This document shows positions 47,061 through 59,830 of a stretch of 64,000 nt of DNA, in pieces. The stretch is from Artocarpus heterophyllus. Taxonomy: Eukaryota; Streptophyta; Magnoliopsida; Rosales; Moraceae. The notes beneath the pieces are model-generated. The model was given only the letters and a program-made list of their open reading frames with translations. It was not told where the DNA came from and did not search any database. The position numbers were made by a program, and so were the translations under genes. Positions within the stretch are counted from its first letter, which is position 1; the number at the start of each line of letters is the position of its first letter. Location: contig CM046330.1 of the NCBI GenBank assembly GCA_025403435.1, positions 18,622,239 through 18,686,238 of the forward strand, given 5' to 3'.

Positions 47061-48250
47061 TGCGAGCATTTGTAGGTGGGGCTTCAAGTCTTCCTTGGCT
47101 AATCAATGGCCCTTCTAAAGAGGCTTGCATCTGATGGAGTTGGGCATGAGGAGCTCTTTGTGAGGCCTGAGCATTAGTCTGGTTGGGGCAGTTCTTGGCA
47201 AAATAATCTTCTCATCCACAGATGAAACACTAATTTGTTCCCAGACAACATTCTCCAGGATGTTTCTTCCCGCATTTGGTGCATGGCTGACTTTGTCTGT
47301 TATTGTTGTTGGGCTGGCCACCATTATGCCTCTTATTGCCTTGACTCTGTTGGTTCGAAGAATTGCACTTCCTTTTGTTGTTTCTCCAATTCTGGTTGTT
47401 GTTGTTGTTGCCATTGTTGTGGTTCCTATTTTGGGCGCGGTTTTGGGCGTTTGCATTATTTGTTGGTTGACTTGACTATGGCTGGTTTCTTCTTATCTTC
47501 AACAGGTAAAATTCAGCATGTTGGGCCCTCATAACAACTTGCTCTTGGTTTCTAGGTGGACTTGCCCCATCAACAATTACAACAATCTCTGGCCTAAGAA
47601 CTCGGATCAGTCTTCTGACTCTTTCACTTTCATTGCTAACCATCCCCAGGCAAAGATGAGCTAACTGATCAAATTTTGCCACTACATCTGTAACCGACAT
47701 GTCTCCCTGGCATAGGTTCTCGAACTCATCATAATGCTTCTTGGTAATGTTCCTGTGAAAGAACTTCGTGTTGAACTCATGAACGAAGTCAGCCCATGTC
47801 ATTTCATCAACATTCCTACTCTATTCTATTCCATCCCACCAAATCCTAGCCTCCATGGTGAAGCAGTACAAAGCATAGAGAACCTTTTTCATTATCCGAG
47901 AAGCCCATGAGTCTCAGAGTGGCCTCAATTGTCTTTAGTCATCCTTGAGCGACTAGTGGATCATTAGAACCTTCAAAATCCGCCGACTTAACCCTCTTCC
48001 ATCTGACTAGGAGCGGTTCTTGATAGGCTGGTCTGGGTTCAACAATAGGAGCCGGGACTTCATTTACATGTGGCTAGAGAGGAGGAGGAGGCGGCATGTC
48101 ATGGCCTCATCGTTTGCCATCATGACCATTGGCCCTTAGTTCTAAAATTTCCCTTCTTTGTTCCTCAAGTTGCCTTTGCAGCTCAGCGATCATCATCACC
48201 AACCTTTAGTTGGTCTGGGTATGAGTTTGCATTCTTTTGTGGCCGTCCAT
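47061..48250 (-). pseudogene. Tekay/Del gag
   Basis: The minus-strand start MDGHKRMQTHTQTN is at 48250, followed by a coiled-coil-like MIAELQRQLEEQRREILELR and a proline run. The capsid part is FEGSNDPLVAQG and ARIWWDGI, then MTWADFVHEFNTKFFHRN and FENLCQGDMSVTDVVAKFDQ (47802 downward), and RRLIRVLRPEIV. The nucleocapsid end has KCGKKHPGEC and CFICG..DYFAKNCP (47330-47195), a CCHC knuckle in which a stop replaces a residue after CFICG. Several stops interrupt it upstream of 47802. The gag forms the virus-like particle. Confidence 0.88.
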
Positions 48251-48450
48251 TATCGATTTCCTAAAATAGTTATGAATTTAGGAACAATCTTCTAATTTAT
48301 AAGACAGGTTTCCACTACTAGGGCATTAATCATTAAACATCTAAATCTTATACCTATAATCAAACTTGCATCCTTGACAATTAACTTAAAATATACTTAC
48401 TTGGAGGACTTTGACCCGACGTGTGGTGTTATGAATTGAAAACGAAAATC

Positions 48451-48463
48451 GCTTTGATACCAA
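48451..48463 (-). other. Primer-binding site (tRNA-iMet type)
   Basis: The minus strand reads TTGGTATCAAAGC four bases inside the 5' LTR end, one mismatch from the common TTGGTATCAGAGC. It marks the start of minus-strand DNA synthesis and proves the element's direction. Confidence 0.88.
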
Positions 48464-48467
48464 AGCT

Positions 48468-48933
48468 TATAACTCCCCCTTACGAACGTCACAAATATCG
48501 CTACATTCATTCTTGTTACTGTTATTTAAAGTAAATGATTTGATTGAAATATAATTTGGAAAACATACCCAGGATCCATGCATACACATTATATATATAT
48601 ATAATAAATTACTTGATTATAAACATTCTTTAAATAGTTTATCAATACCAATGTAAGTTGAATAAACTTTTAAAACATCTTTGAAAATCTACATACACAG
48701 TTCGGTAGGCCAAACTTGTGACTTCTGCAAGCCGAACTCGACTGGCAGTCCAAAATTTAATCATCTACAGGCCGCCTAAGGCTTTGCAAAATAGGGTTTC
48801 AAAATCAATAAGATTGGCAGGCCGATTATTTCTTTTGCAGTCCAACTAGTAATGGTCGGTAAGCTGAACTGTAAAAAAAAATTACTTAAAACAAGTTCCA
48901 ATATCTCAAGGGGCAGAAAATAAATATACTCAG

Positions 48934-48964
<31 letters not shown>

Positions 48965-51579
48965 ATAGTTCAAAAATTTAAAAAAAAAAAATTCTTCCTT
49001 AGCGTCTTCTGTTTGTAATCCATCGTTCATGGTTCACACGCCCGTCTTAGTCTTCCACCTATTCTATAGCTTTCTTACCCTTACCTACAACATGATATAA
49101 AACTGAATAAGCAAAGCTTAGTAAGTACATTTCATATCTCACAAAATTAAAACATTTTATGAACAACTTCACCGTAATCATCATCATAATAGTGCACTAA
49201 GCACAATTTCATATTAAACATATCGTTCATTACATTATCCATATTAAAACTTTGTTCATTTTATCTTAAGGGAACAAGTGTTGCACCATTGTCCTCATTG
49301 TAGGCGCGCCATCATGAGAGGAGAGGGGTAGCCAATCTCAAACCAAACATGACATCATAAACATAAACATAACATAACATGGGGTATGCAACACTTTTTT
49401 AGGTGATATATATATACATATATATATATTTGTATACTTTGAAATACGTCATCATCAAAACATGCATATACTTCATATACGTCAAACTTTCATAATGAAA
49501 CATCATATATTATCATCATGGAATTTATCATAAAACTATCATGACCATAGATTTCAACTTTTCATAAACTTCATCATGTTGTAGGTGAAAACGTACTTAC
49601 CTGTTTAGCTCACTCAACCTTAATTTGTAGGTAACGCCGCCGCGGCCTTGATGTGCTCACTCCTTAGTGTGTTCATGTCATACATTCTTTTAAGAATGAA
49701 ATTAACATTCAAAGAATCATCCATTACCATAATACATATACAACTCCCATTCAAGAATTACATGAACACAATTTTCTGCCTGACCTTTATGTATTCATAG
49801 CTCAATAACTTAAAAATTTATAAACAATTTGAGAACTACACTAGGCAGGGACAAAGTTAACATAATAACATAATTTCATGATTTTTTGGTGGCCATAAAA
49901 TTTTCAATTGACAATTCAAATAAGTTGCATACCATAAAATACCAAAACTGCCAACAATAGTAAAACAGTGAGCAATCCTAACTTACATTCATATAATAAA
50001 TTATCTATGTCCTAAAATAATTTCATAAAAATACTACATATATTAGACACTTAAAATTACAAAATAGAGAAAAATCACCTTTAAATAAATTCAATACAAT
50101 CCAAAACATGTGTTTGAATTCAGAGACAAAAATGACTTTAAACAATTTAGGCAGTGAGTTACATGAAATCATCATTCTCAAACAATTAAAATAAATTTAT
50201 TTAGACCCTAAAATTCATATGACAACTTATTAACATATAATTACAGAAGCACAAAAAGTTTCATTGCCAAATAAATTCATTTAGTCATACAAAAACTTCA
50301 CCCAATAACAGTCCCTCAATTCATTGATAAAACAGTCTAAAAAACCTAATCTTAATGAAAATTCCATAACACATGAAATATTCATCAAATCATCACCAAA
50401 CTTTCCAGTCCATAACTTAGCATATACATGAACATATTTGTAAAATTTTGTGGGAAATAACCTTCATTTGCATCATGAACAAAACCTATATTTTTGTACA
50501 ATACAACCAATCAGCAACAATTTTCTATGAGTGACAGAGAGAAGAAAATTCATATCTTAACATAGAAAAATCAAAATAATGTGAAATTTAGAAGAACATC
50601 ACATAACACATATATGAACATCATACTAAAATTTCAGAGCAAAAGATAATTCTTAGACAAAGTTATGGCAGTCGGATTAAAGAGAGAGATACATTTTAGA
50701 AATACCGAGAATGAGTTCTTACCTTGAAACAAATTCTTCTCATGCTTCCTTGGATTCACCCAATGAAAATTCAATATTTCTTTTAATTATTTGCAGAAAA
50801 CACTAGAGTGAAGATGGAGAAGTGTATGTGGTGAAGAGGAAAAGAAAATGTCTGAGAAAGAAGAGAGGGAGAACGATGCACGATATAGGAAGAGAGAGAA
50901 TTTTTTTTAAATTTTTTTTTAATTGGAAAATTGTTGTTATTTAGGTCAATTTGGCTCTCTATTTTTGCAGCAAGGAAATAAAAGAAAATGCTGCTTTCAT
51001 GTGGATTAAGGGAGAGAATTAAGGAAAGGTCAACTTGACTTATTCTACTTGCCCAATTTGAATTGTGAAAAGTAGGAAACCTTATCAAATAATTCAAATC
51101 ATCATACAAGTCAAGCCTTTTATTACCTAAAATAAGGAATCAAACCAAAAATATGCTAATCAATCAAAATCTAATCATCTAATTATATCCAATTACATAA
51201 TCATCCTTGTCATAAATTTTGGAGTGTTTTCTGCTGATTGCTCGTCAGCAGTCTTCGGCCTGCCAACTGCTCAGTTCGGCCTGCCAATGAAACTCCATCG
51301 GCCTGCCGTTCCATGAAGGACAATTCGGCCTGCCGAACTTGAAGGTTCGGCATGCCTATCTGCCATATCAAACATTAATTTATTATAATAAAATTAATAC
51401 TAAACACACAACATAAATGACATGAACACTTGAGCACATCAATTCTACGTAGCCGTCACCTGTTATAATACTTAAAATAAAATAGTTAGTAACATTATAT
51501 CATATATCAATAAGAAAATTACTTAACATCATTACTTATTTAACCTAATCCGTTACTTGAAGGTTTAGCGGGTATTACA
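48468..51579 (-). repeat. 5' LTR of the Tekay/Del element
   Basis: It begins TATAACTCCCCC (the TG end has become TA) and ends GGTATTACA. GGCAGGCCGA-type motifs lie at 48703-48868, with the inverted set at 51248-51365. A poly-A run covers about 48937-48962. It matches 40431-43598 along its length. Confidence 0.93.
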
Positions 51580-54305
51580 CCAGGCACCTCTTATTGTTTG
51601 TTGCATTGATTTTTATTTTTATTAGATGTACTTCGTTTAAATGCACTTTTTACTATTTTAAATTCTCAAGAGAACATTAAATCAAGTAAAAATAACCTAA
51701 ACAAATCATGCAGATTAGAAGAAAGACCAACATACTAGTATGCATATGCCAACTCGTATATTTGAAAGATAAAAGGTTTTTAGGGTACATGTTTGCCAAA
51801 CTTAGCTTCAATTTATTAGTTTTAACTCAAATAATATAAAACTCCATATACTACAGTGTAAAGTAAAAGTTTACTACAATATAAAACTCTCACATATTAC
51901 AGTACTTTTAGTTTTAACTTTCAATTTCAACTTACTTTCTACCTATTCATCTTTTTGTTTTATATGTTTAACTCACATTTTAAATGATTTTGCTACAAGG
52001 TTTTTTATCACCAAAATTTAAATTTTTGTTTAAATATCCAATGCAAATATATGAACCAAACAATATAATTTTTGTGGTTGGAAATATTTTTAATTCAAAA
52101 CTATGAAGAGACAAGTTCAGAATAAAAAAATAAAAATAAACATTAAAAAAAAAGAAAAAAAAAAGAAAAAAAATGTTTAGCAAACGAGCCCCTGGTAAAA
52201 TTTTCATGGTGGTTCCCCACACCATACGTTACGTCCTATTTCACATTGTCGGGCAGAAGGAGAACTGTGGGCGTGTGCCCCACTTCGGGTAGCCAGTCAC
52301 TTTCTGGACCTGTTTGGTGGGCTTGTTCCTTGTGGCGCGTGTGAACAATAGCTCCTCATTGCGGTATTTTTTGTTGCGTACATGGGCCCAAGATGACTCA
52401 GCCTAAAAGAAAATTCGGGCCATAAAGGCCGTGGGCAGTGGGGACCATTCTGGTCAATGTCAAACTACCTCTGCGGATTTTCACGGTCAGCTGAGTTTCA
52501 CAATGCATCCCCGCCGTTAGTTTAGAATGCCGTCATTGCAAAGCTGTTACGGATCTTCTACACTTGTCAGTATTATCGTAAACCATGGTCAGCAAAAGCA
52601 AACTAAAGAAATCTCGGCTTTAAAACCAGCTGCGACGCAAATTTGTGCAAGTGACTACAGCCTATTAATGCAATGTTTGTCACTTCAAAATGCCAAAATT
52701 ATGACATTTGAAATGTTATATTATTGGACAATGCTAACTTTAACTTAAATTTTTGTATTTATTCATGAGCTGTCTTTTTTTTAATTTATTTGTACGTTTT
52801 TAAAATATTATCATATTAATAAGAGCATATTTACCAATTGAAAAATGACAACCGTTGTGAAAATTTAACAACATTAATACAAGTTGTCACAAACAAGTAA
52901 TATAATATAAGTGAAATATCATTTCTACAAGAATTATTTGTCTACTAAGCACCGAAAGTATATTAACTTTAGTTTTATTTGAATTAATCAAATAAATGAT
53001 GATGATATTGAGAAATAAAACAAAAACTAAAATAAAACGAGACACAAAATGAAATAAAGAGAAATTCAATTAATTAAAAATCTAGTATTTTCGATTTCAC
53101 TGTAACTAATTTGTTTTAATTCTTCTATCTCATTAACATGACTTATTATTCTAGTTGCTATTCGACAATCCCCAAATTTTTTTACTAACCTCTCCCAAGG
53201 TCTAACAAAAATATTCTTAAGAGCCAGTTTATTATATTTCTATGTGAATTAAAACAATTAAGAATTCATTAAGTTTTGTGGTTCTCGTTTAGCGACTACA
53301 TAAGCCATGAAAGTATATTGCTATCTCGCATGTAACCTATGTCATTCAACAAAAAGAACTTGACACATAACTCTATTTCCAATTTATTATGATTAACAAA
53401 TCATCTAAATAATGGCCAACTATTTAGAAGCATCAGGCACAATATAGAACACTCAGTTAGGAAAAATAATTCATCAACTAAATTGATAGGGAAAAAGAAT
53501 CAAAACCTTATAGTTAGGCTACATCGTAGCCCTAGAAAACACAAATCAAGGGGTTCCAACATCTCAAATAACAAAAATATAAAGTAAGAAAATGAGAAAA
53601 AAAACTCATATAGAGGTGTTGCAACTCTCTAAACTCGACTCTCCAATCTTCAATCTCCTCTTCTTGATCTTCAAGATGTCTTCTCCTTTAAAAATTATTG
53701 AAAACAAATTGCATGTATATTTCTTCCATGCTTTCAATTATGGGAGATTAGGCCCTTTCTAAATAACCTAAATATGTCTTATTTATAGGCTTTGAACAAA
53801 CAAGGTAATTATTTTAAAATTGAAAATTTATAAAGGTTTCCTAAATTATGTTCGAGCGAGACAATACCACAGCACTCACCTTTCATGTTTTTATACCGCT
53901 AGGGGAATCAACTCGCCTTTTATTTATTTCCTTTTTTTATTATTCTTTTCATGCTAGCAACAAAGAAGAATCTGGAAAAAAAAGCAATCATATTTAGCCC
54001 TATAAGGTTATAATCTCGCTACTAACAAAATAGATGAACCAATCTAAAAAGTACATTACAAATTAAGGTGAGGCCTACAGTTTTACGAGTAACAAGGTGT
54101 TAACGCTATAGGGATGAAGGATTTTTCATTGGGCAAATTAGAGTCTAAGCATACCTGCCATGTAGAATGAGGCGATTCATGCTGAGGTGGAGCGCTCCAT
54201 ATGGCAAGATGTGGCTAAACGAGATGCTGAGCTGCACGAAAGTTCCTTGGAATGCGACACACTAGAATCGAAGTTGAGATAATGTGCTAGCAGTGAGGGG
54301 CCCAC
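51580..54305. other. Non-coding flank with a possible decayed LTR
   Basis: No supported gene. Bases 52140-52175 are A-rich. Bases 52190-52530 are less AT-rich (GGGCGTGTGCCCCACTTCGG, GGTGGGCTTGTTCC), unlike the surroundings, with no recognisable product. Bases 52980-53970 resemble, in composition and phrases (CTCCCAAGGTCTAACA, GAATTCATTAAG, ATCGTAGCCCTAGAAAAC), the style of the solo LTR at 18787, so they may be an old LTR. I find no ends. Confidence 0.4.
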
Positions 54306-55982
54306 TATTAGACATGTATGCCCTAAGGAGTAAAAATGTAATATGTTTTTTGAGACATTTTTATCAGTGAAGAATTTATTCATTATTTATATACCAAATC
54401 TTGTCCTCTTTACGCTCATATTTGTTGAATGTATGTTAAGCAAACAATAGTCTAAGACTGTCGGTCTAAACCTTTAAGAATTGGGCATTTGATGGACAAA
54501 TTATGTGGAAAACACAATTCTTAAGGTAACGGTCTAAATCATAAGATCCGCAATAGAGGGAATAAGGTTGGGCGCTTTATTCATTTAAAGATTGTTATGT
54601 TGCCTATGTCCCTATTGGGAGATAGTTTGTCTTGGCCATCGGAGGTGGACTCCGCAAATAGAAACGTTGACATATTGTTATAAATGACGATGTATTGGAT
54701 CGGGACATAAAGAGAATTGATTTAGATTAATAATATTGTCTCAGCAAATCGATTCACTTTAGACAATCATTTATATTGTATCTTAATCTTGAGATAAATA
54801 GTGGCCTCGTTGTCTTGACTTATGTCTTTTGATGTACCAAATGGTGACATCAACATTTTAATAGTGGTACACATGCTGGTACGTTGGAGGCATGACTCTT
54901 GATAGCATAGATCTGTTATTCATAGATATGGAATCTATAGCTCCTCTTTAGAAGTAGTGATATCCTCTTATATGCGTTATCCTGTAATTGAAAAACTAGA
55001 GCGCTTAACTGTTTGGATACATAGGTGTAATCGAATGGTATACCATCTTTGGATGGTAAGTTTTTTGATGGTGAGATAATAGAACATAAGATAAAAATAA
55101 TTGGGAAGGTAAGACAGAACTTGTCCTTAAGCTGGTGATAGATAATCCCATGGGGATACAATACACTATGATATGTCATGGAGACTTAGCTATACGGGCT
55201 TCATAATTCTATATAATTCAAGAGTGCAGCTCTAAGCTTTTAGTGGAGTAGCGTTGGAGTTGATAATTATGAAATGTGTATCTGGGATATTGGGTTTCAT
55301 AATTGTCAGAAGCTTGAATTATATAGGTCCATTTGGTCTCCTTTGCTAGCTCATAAAAATCTTGTAATGATACGACATGTTTTTCCAATAATACGGCATG
55401 CCAATCCTTAGGTTTGGCCTACCGATGGGGTAAGTTTGGCATGTCGGTTAGACAGATCGACACGCCAACCGCGCGATAAAAGGATTGTGCATTTTCACAC
55501 GGATTCATCAGATATTGATCCGAATTTGATTCTAATTCAAATTTTGAGGCATTATCTGATAAGGATTGACTCCTGGGCCTAACCTCTATAAAAAGGGAGT
55601 GAGTCTCATTATTATTTAGATCAATTAAGAGATTAAGAGTGATCCTCTGTTGGTGAGATTCTAAAAACTCCTTGAGAGCTCTTGTTCACAAATCACAAAC
55701 ACTAGCTTTGAGTTATTTTAATTGATTGGAAAGAGAGTCGCCTGGTGAAAGAGCTGTACGTGTGAGCCCACACTCACTCTGATCGTGGATAGAGAATAGC
55801 AAAGAAGGCTAGTTGGTATACCTTTTGGAACGTTTCTTCTCTTCACTGATTGAGGAAGCTTTTTGACATTTAAAGGTTTGTAAGATCTAGTTAATTTATA
55901 CATATAGCGTGCCAAACTTGTGTTTTAAAAAATACACTAATATAAAATTTTAAAAAATTCTGTTGCATACTATTTTTCAACA
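54306..55982 (+). repeat. 5' LTR of the copia element, 1677 bp
   Basis: It starts TATTAGAC (TGTTAGAC in the other copy) and ends TTTTTCAACA directly before the PBS. CTCTATAAAAAGGGAGTGAG near 55586 is a convincing TATA box region, with transcription probably starting about 30 bases on. A GGCATGCC/GGCCTACCGA motif group lies at 55395-55470. Relative to the 3' LTR it lacks a segment of about 415 bp at 55394. Confidence 0.92.
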
Positions 55983-55983
55983 A

Positions 55984-55998
55984 TTGGTATCAGAGTCT
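55984..55998 (+). other. Primer-binding site of the copia element
   Basis: TTGGTATCAGAGTCT follows the LTR by one base and is the standard tRNA-iMet complement except near its end. Confidence 0.9.
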
Positions 55999-57690
55999 GG
56001 TTTTTACGTAAATTACAAGTTTGTGATCATGCTCTTTGTGTAAATTATGTGATCTTGATCTCTCCTATGCTTGAATTTAATTTTTTAGAGAGTTGGCACT
56101 CTAGGGTTTCTATATATTTATATGTTGTCATGGATTATATGGTAAATATTTATTAATTAATTATGGTTGATTAAATTATTATTTATTAATTAATTAATTT
56201 ATATCGGTTATGGTTCCTCAGAGGTTAGAATATGTATCTAGGTTTTTTATGTAATTAGATGACGAACTATTATCTCCATCTAGAAATTATTATTTAATTT
56301 TAAATTTGTAAGAATTTTGTAATTAAATAATCATTCGGAGAAGACAGATCTAGAAGATAGATGATGGCGCTCCCAGGTATTTTCTGAGTCTCTAATTTTA
56401 TGTTTTGAATTGTTAAAAATAAAATTGAAGAATTGCCTTAAAATTTGTATTTTCTGGAAAGTATTTTCTGGAAAGGGTGATTTTTGCTCGATCGGCATGT
56501 CGAAACCTCCAGTTCGGCAAGCCGATGGTCGCAGATCGGTAGGCTAGACGTGAGGTTCAGTAGGCCATCAGCGGGGCAAGAATCAAGTGGCTCTAGTGGC
56601 AGGCCAAACTTCTAGTTCGGTAGGCCAATCTGTGGAGATCAGTAGGCTGGTGGTACATGACCGGCAGGCTAATCACCCAGATCAGCTTGCCAACAGAGAG
56701 CTGAAAATTTTTCCAAAAAAAGTGCAGTTTTTGATGTAGTTTTAATTTTATTTTTGAGACAATTCTGAGAAACATTAAAATTTAGATATGACCGAAAATT
56801 TTGAATATTCAATTTATATAAGATTAAAGACTTGAAGATGGGGATTACATGAAGAAGGATATAGCTTGAGGATTCAAGGATGAAGAATCGATAATATGTT
56901 TTGATTATTCTCTTGTAATCTTTATTTTTTATTTTCTAGGATGGAACCATAATATTTCAGTTATTTATTATTATTTTGCTTGTAACTTTGTTTAATTACT
57001 TTACTTGTCTGCATTATAATATGATTTACCATGTATATTGATAACATGCCATATAGAATAGTGAGTGCCGCTTAATTAAAATTGTTCATGCATGTTCTTA
57101 AAATAAAACCTTGATATTAAAAGATTGAGTGGGAGAAGGTTTTGCAAAGAGAGGACCTAAGGCCTCCATCATTGGTCCATAGGTAGCACATGGTGGTCCC
57201 GACCCCTAGGAAGGAATTTTTATCATGTATCAGATTGGATCTCTGAGAGGATAAGGTATTTTAACATGATTTATGGTTTCACACCCCTAGGTGGTGATTA
57301 TAAATCATGGATGAAATATTGGAACGATGGTTATACACTCATGTTAATTTTATTATTAGCCTCCCCTAGGAGCTCTGTTAATAAAATTAACGGCCAAAAA
57401 ATAATTATTAATATATTTTGAATCATACGGGTCTTAGATGGCATATATTAATCGGGAGGAGATCCGTGTTCCTGATTGAATTTGGCATGACTCCCCTAGG
57501 AGCTTGTTGAATTCTGAGTTTGGAATTATTGTTGTAAGGTTGTGATATTTTAAAGGCTTTGGCACATAAATACATTTGTATGTTTTTACATAATTGTGTT
57601 ATCTTGCTAAATTATTGTTGTATGTTTGCTTATGTTTGGTATATGATTCTTTATTGTAAATTAAAAATTCCTAAAAACGTTTTATCTTTG
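55999..57690 (+). other. Long leader of the copia element
   Basis: About 1.7 kb lie between PBS and gag without a gene. Bases 56485-56695 hold some ten copies of the GGCAGGCCGA motif family (TCGGCAAGCCGA, TCGGTAGGCT, TTCGGTAGGCCAA, CCGGCAGGCTAA and similar). Near 57180-57500 CACCCCTAGG / TCCCCTAGGAGC-type words recur four or five times with about 100-bp spacing. Confidence 0.6.
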
Positions 57691-58500
57691 ATACTTAACA
57701 AAAATTAATTAACTAGAGAGAATTATAATAATTGGAAACAGAACCTAGATATTGTCCTCTCCTTTGAGATACTGAAATTTATGCTGACAACCCATTGTCC
57801 TCCCAAGCCTACGGGAAACTCTACTAATGAGCAATTCTAATCATACGATCATTGGAAAGATGCAAATGATCAGGCCTGCTACTATGTTATGGCTAGCATG
57901 AATAACATGCTGTAGGCTCAACATGAGGATTATGAGACTGCTAATCAAATTTTGGACAATCTAGAAAATATGTTTGGAGGTCAGGCCCTAACAAAGCAGC
58001 AAAGGGCACTTCAAAAACTCCTAAAATGTTAGCAGAGACTGGGGACATCTGTAAAAGAGCACATGATGTTGGTCATGGGTTACCTTGCTGAGGCACAAAC
58101 CAATGGAGCTGACATCGATGTTGAAACTCAGATGACTATAGTCTTTGAGACTCTGTCAAAGGAATTTATTCCATTTGGAGCTACTTTAATTTGAGCAATA
58201 GGCAGGATATGACCTTAAAAAAATTAATGGAATAGTTGCAGGAGTTCGAACTGCTAATCAGGGAGTCTCATGCGAGTGGAGAGGCCAATTTGGCGGTTGC
58301 TTCTGGTTCTATTCCTAACTATGGGAATGGAAAGAAACAACGGGCCAAAAATGGAAAGTCTTCTATTCCTGCTAGCAGCAAGAGCAAGAAGAAGAAGAAG
58401 AAGAAGAACCTAAAGAAGCTTAAGTGCTTCTCCTGCGGGAAGGTCGGGCGCATACAGAAGCATTGCAAAGACTTCCTTTTCAAAGGAGGTAGGTGTGATC
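57691..58500 (+). pseudogene. Copia gag
   Basis: LTRENYNNWKQNLDIVLSFE near 57710 is the usual gag start after a short lead. CPPKPTG, YDHWKDANDQACYYVMASM and ILDNLENMFGGQALTKQQRA follow near 57790-58000, then LGTSVKEHMMLVMGYLAEAQ. A lysine-rich stretch precedes the knuckle CFSCGKVGRIQKHC (58424-58465). The CCHC pattern requires His at the ninth position; it is Arg here, so zinc binding would be impaired. At least five stops occur before 58236. Confidence 0.85.
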
Positions 58501-59830
58501 TTCTGTGTTTAAAAACTTGTTCGGTTGAGGAATCCAGTGACATTTCGGTCATAGATTCTGGTGCAACTAATCATGTTTGTGTGTCTTTACAGGGGTTAAT
58601 AGAAACGAGAAGTCTGCTTCATGAAGACTTCATGCTTTGGATGAGCAATGGATCCTTGGTCTTAGCGGAAGCAGTGGGAGACGTCCATCTTTGTTTTGAT
58701 AATTGTAGGAATTTAATTTTGCGTGATTATTTTTATGTTCCTAAATTTAACAGGAATGTAATTTCTATAGCTTGTTTATTTAAAGACTCCTATTTGGTTT
58801 CTTTTAATAATAAAGTTATGATTCGTAAAAACAAATCTTTTATCTACTCTGGATAGATGCAAAGTAATCTATATTTTATCAAACCCAAGATGGACTTACT
58901 ACTTAATGCTGAGATAAATGATAATAACTTTAAAAGACTTAAAACTTCTCAATCGAATAAGACTTATCTTTGGCATTTGCGCCTTCGTCATATTAACCTG
59001 AATAGGATTCAAATGTTGGTAAGGGATGGACCTTTAAGTCACTTAAAGATGGATTCTATACCTCAATGTAAATCTTGTTTGGAGGGTAAAATGATCAAAA
59101 GACCATTTTGGTCTAAAGGCAATAGGGCCGAAGTGGTTCTAGAACTTGTGCATAGTGATGTTTGCAGACCGATAAACATCCAGGCACGAGGAGGGTATGA
59201 GTACTTTGTCACTTTTATTGACGATTACTCAAGGTATGGATATGTGTACCTGATGCACCACAAAAGCAAAACTTTTGAGAAGTTCAGGGACTTTCAGGCT
59301 GAAGTGAAAAAGCAATTGGGTAGACCCATAAAGGTACTTCAATTTGATCGAGATGGAGAATACCTTTCTGAGGAGTTCTTATATTCTCTGAGGAGTTCTT
59401 AGGGCACTTATTAGAGAATGGGATTTTATCCCAATTGACTACGCCAAGCACTCCGTAACAGAATGGCGTAGTGGAGAGAAGGAATAGGACTTTATTGGAC
59501 ATGGTCAGGTCATGATGAGTTATTCATCATTGCCTTTATCCTTTTGGGGATATACACTACAAACCGCTTATTATCTTTTGAGTAATGTGCCTTCAAAATC
59601 GGTCCCTAAAACTCCTCACAAGTTGTGGACGAGCAGGAAGACATCCTTAAACCATATTTGCATCTGGGCATGTGCAGCTCATGTCCTGTTTAAGGATGTA
59701 AATAAGTTGAAAGCATGTTTGAAAGTTTGCGTATTTGTAGGATAACCAAAAGGGACTAACGGGGGTTATTTCTATAACCAAAGAAAAATAAAGTCGTGGT
59801 TTCAACTAATGCAACTTTCCTTGAGGATAG
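58501..59830 (+). pseudogene. Copia protease, GAG-pre-integrase and integrase
   Basis: Protease: ISVIDSGATNHVCVSLQG, with DSGA near 58552. After a stop at 58854, the zinc-binding GAG-pre-integrase block is LWHLRLRHINLNRIQML..CKSCLEGKM (58966-59093). Integrase core: ELVHSDVCRPINIQARGGYE, FVTFIDDYSRYGYVYLMHHK, VLQFDRDGEYLSEEF. A 20-bp tandem duplication at 59367-59406 then shifts the frame. Past it, the frame resumes as LLENG-like, VERRNRTLLDM near 59470, then in another frame SLPLSFWGYTLQTAYYLLSN and TPHKLWTSRKTSL. The Asp-Asp-Glu motif residues are visible at HSD, DDYSR context and the VERRNR block. Confidence 0.9.

Larger units (their letters stand above)
40431..51579 (-). mobile_element. 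Complete Tekay/Del-type chromovirus (Ty3/gypsy), 11.1 kb
   Basis: Paired LTRs of 3168 and 3112 bp enclose a minus-strand internal region with a PBS, gag, protease, RT, RNase H, integrase, chromodomain and polypurine tract, in standard order. Long LTRs, the GVMRF..KGKLNPRFI integrase end and a chromodomain identify the Tekay/Del branch. Flanking five-mers are CCAAA on the left and CCAGG on the right, only three of five identical, so a target duplication is not clear. Coding regions carry several stops. The LTRs look roughly 90-95 percent identical by eye, with many C/T differences. Confidence 0.93.

Noticed and set aside
47235..47534. Plus-strand ORFs rich in C, V and I opposite the Tekay gag
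   Set aside because: They are antisense shadows of the gag nucleocapsid region.
40426..51584. A perfect five-base target duplication for the Tekay element
   Set aside because: Flanks read CCAAA and CCAGG; three of five matches is not convincing.
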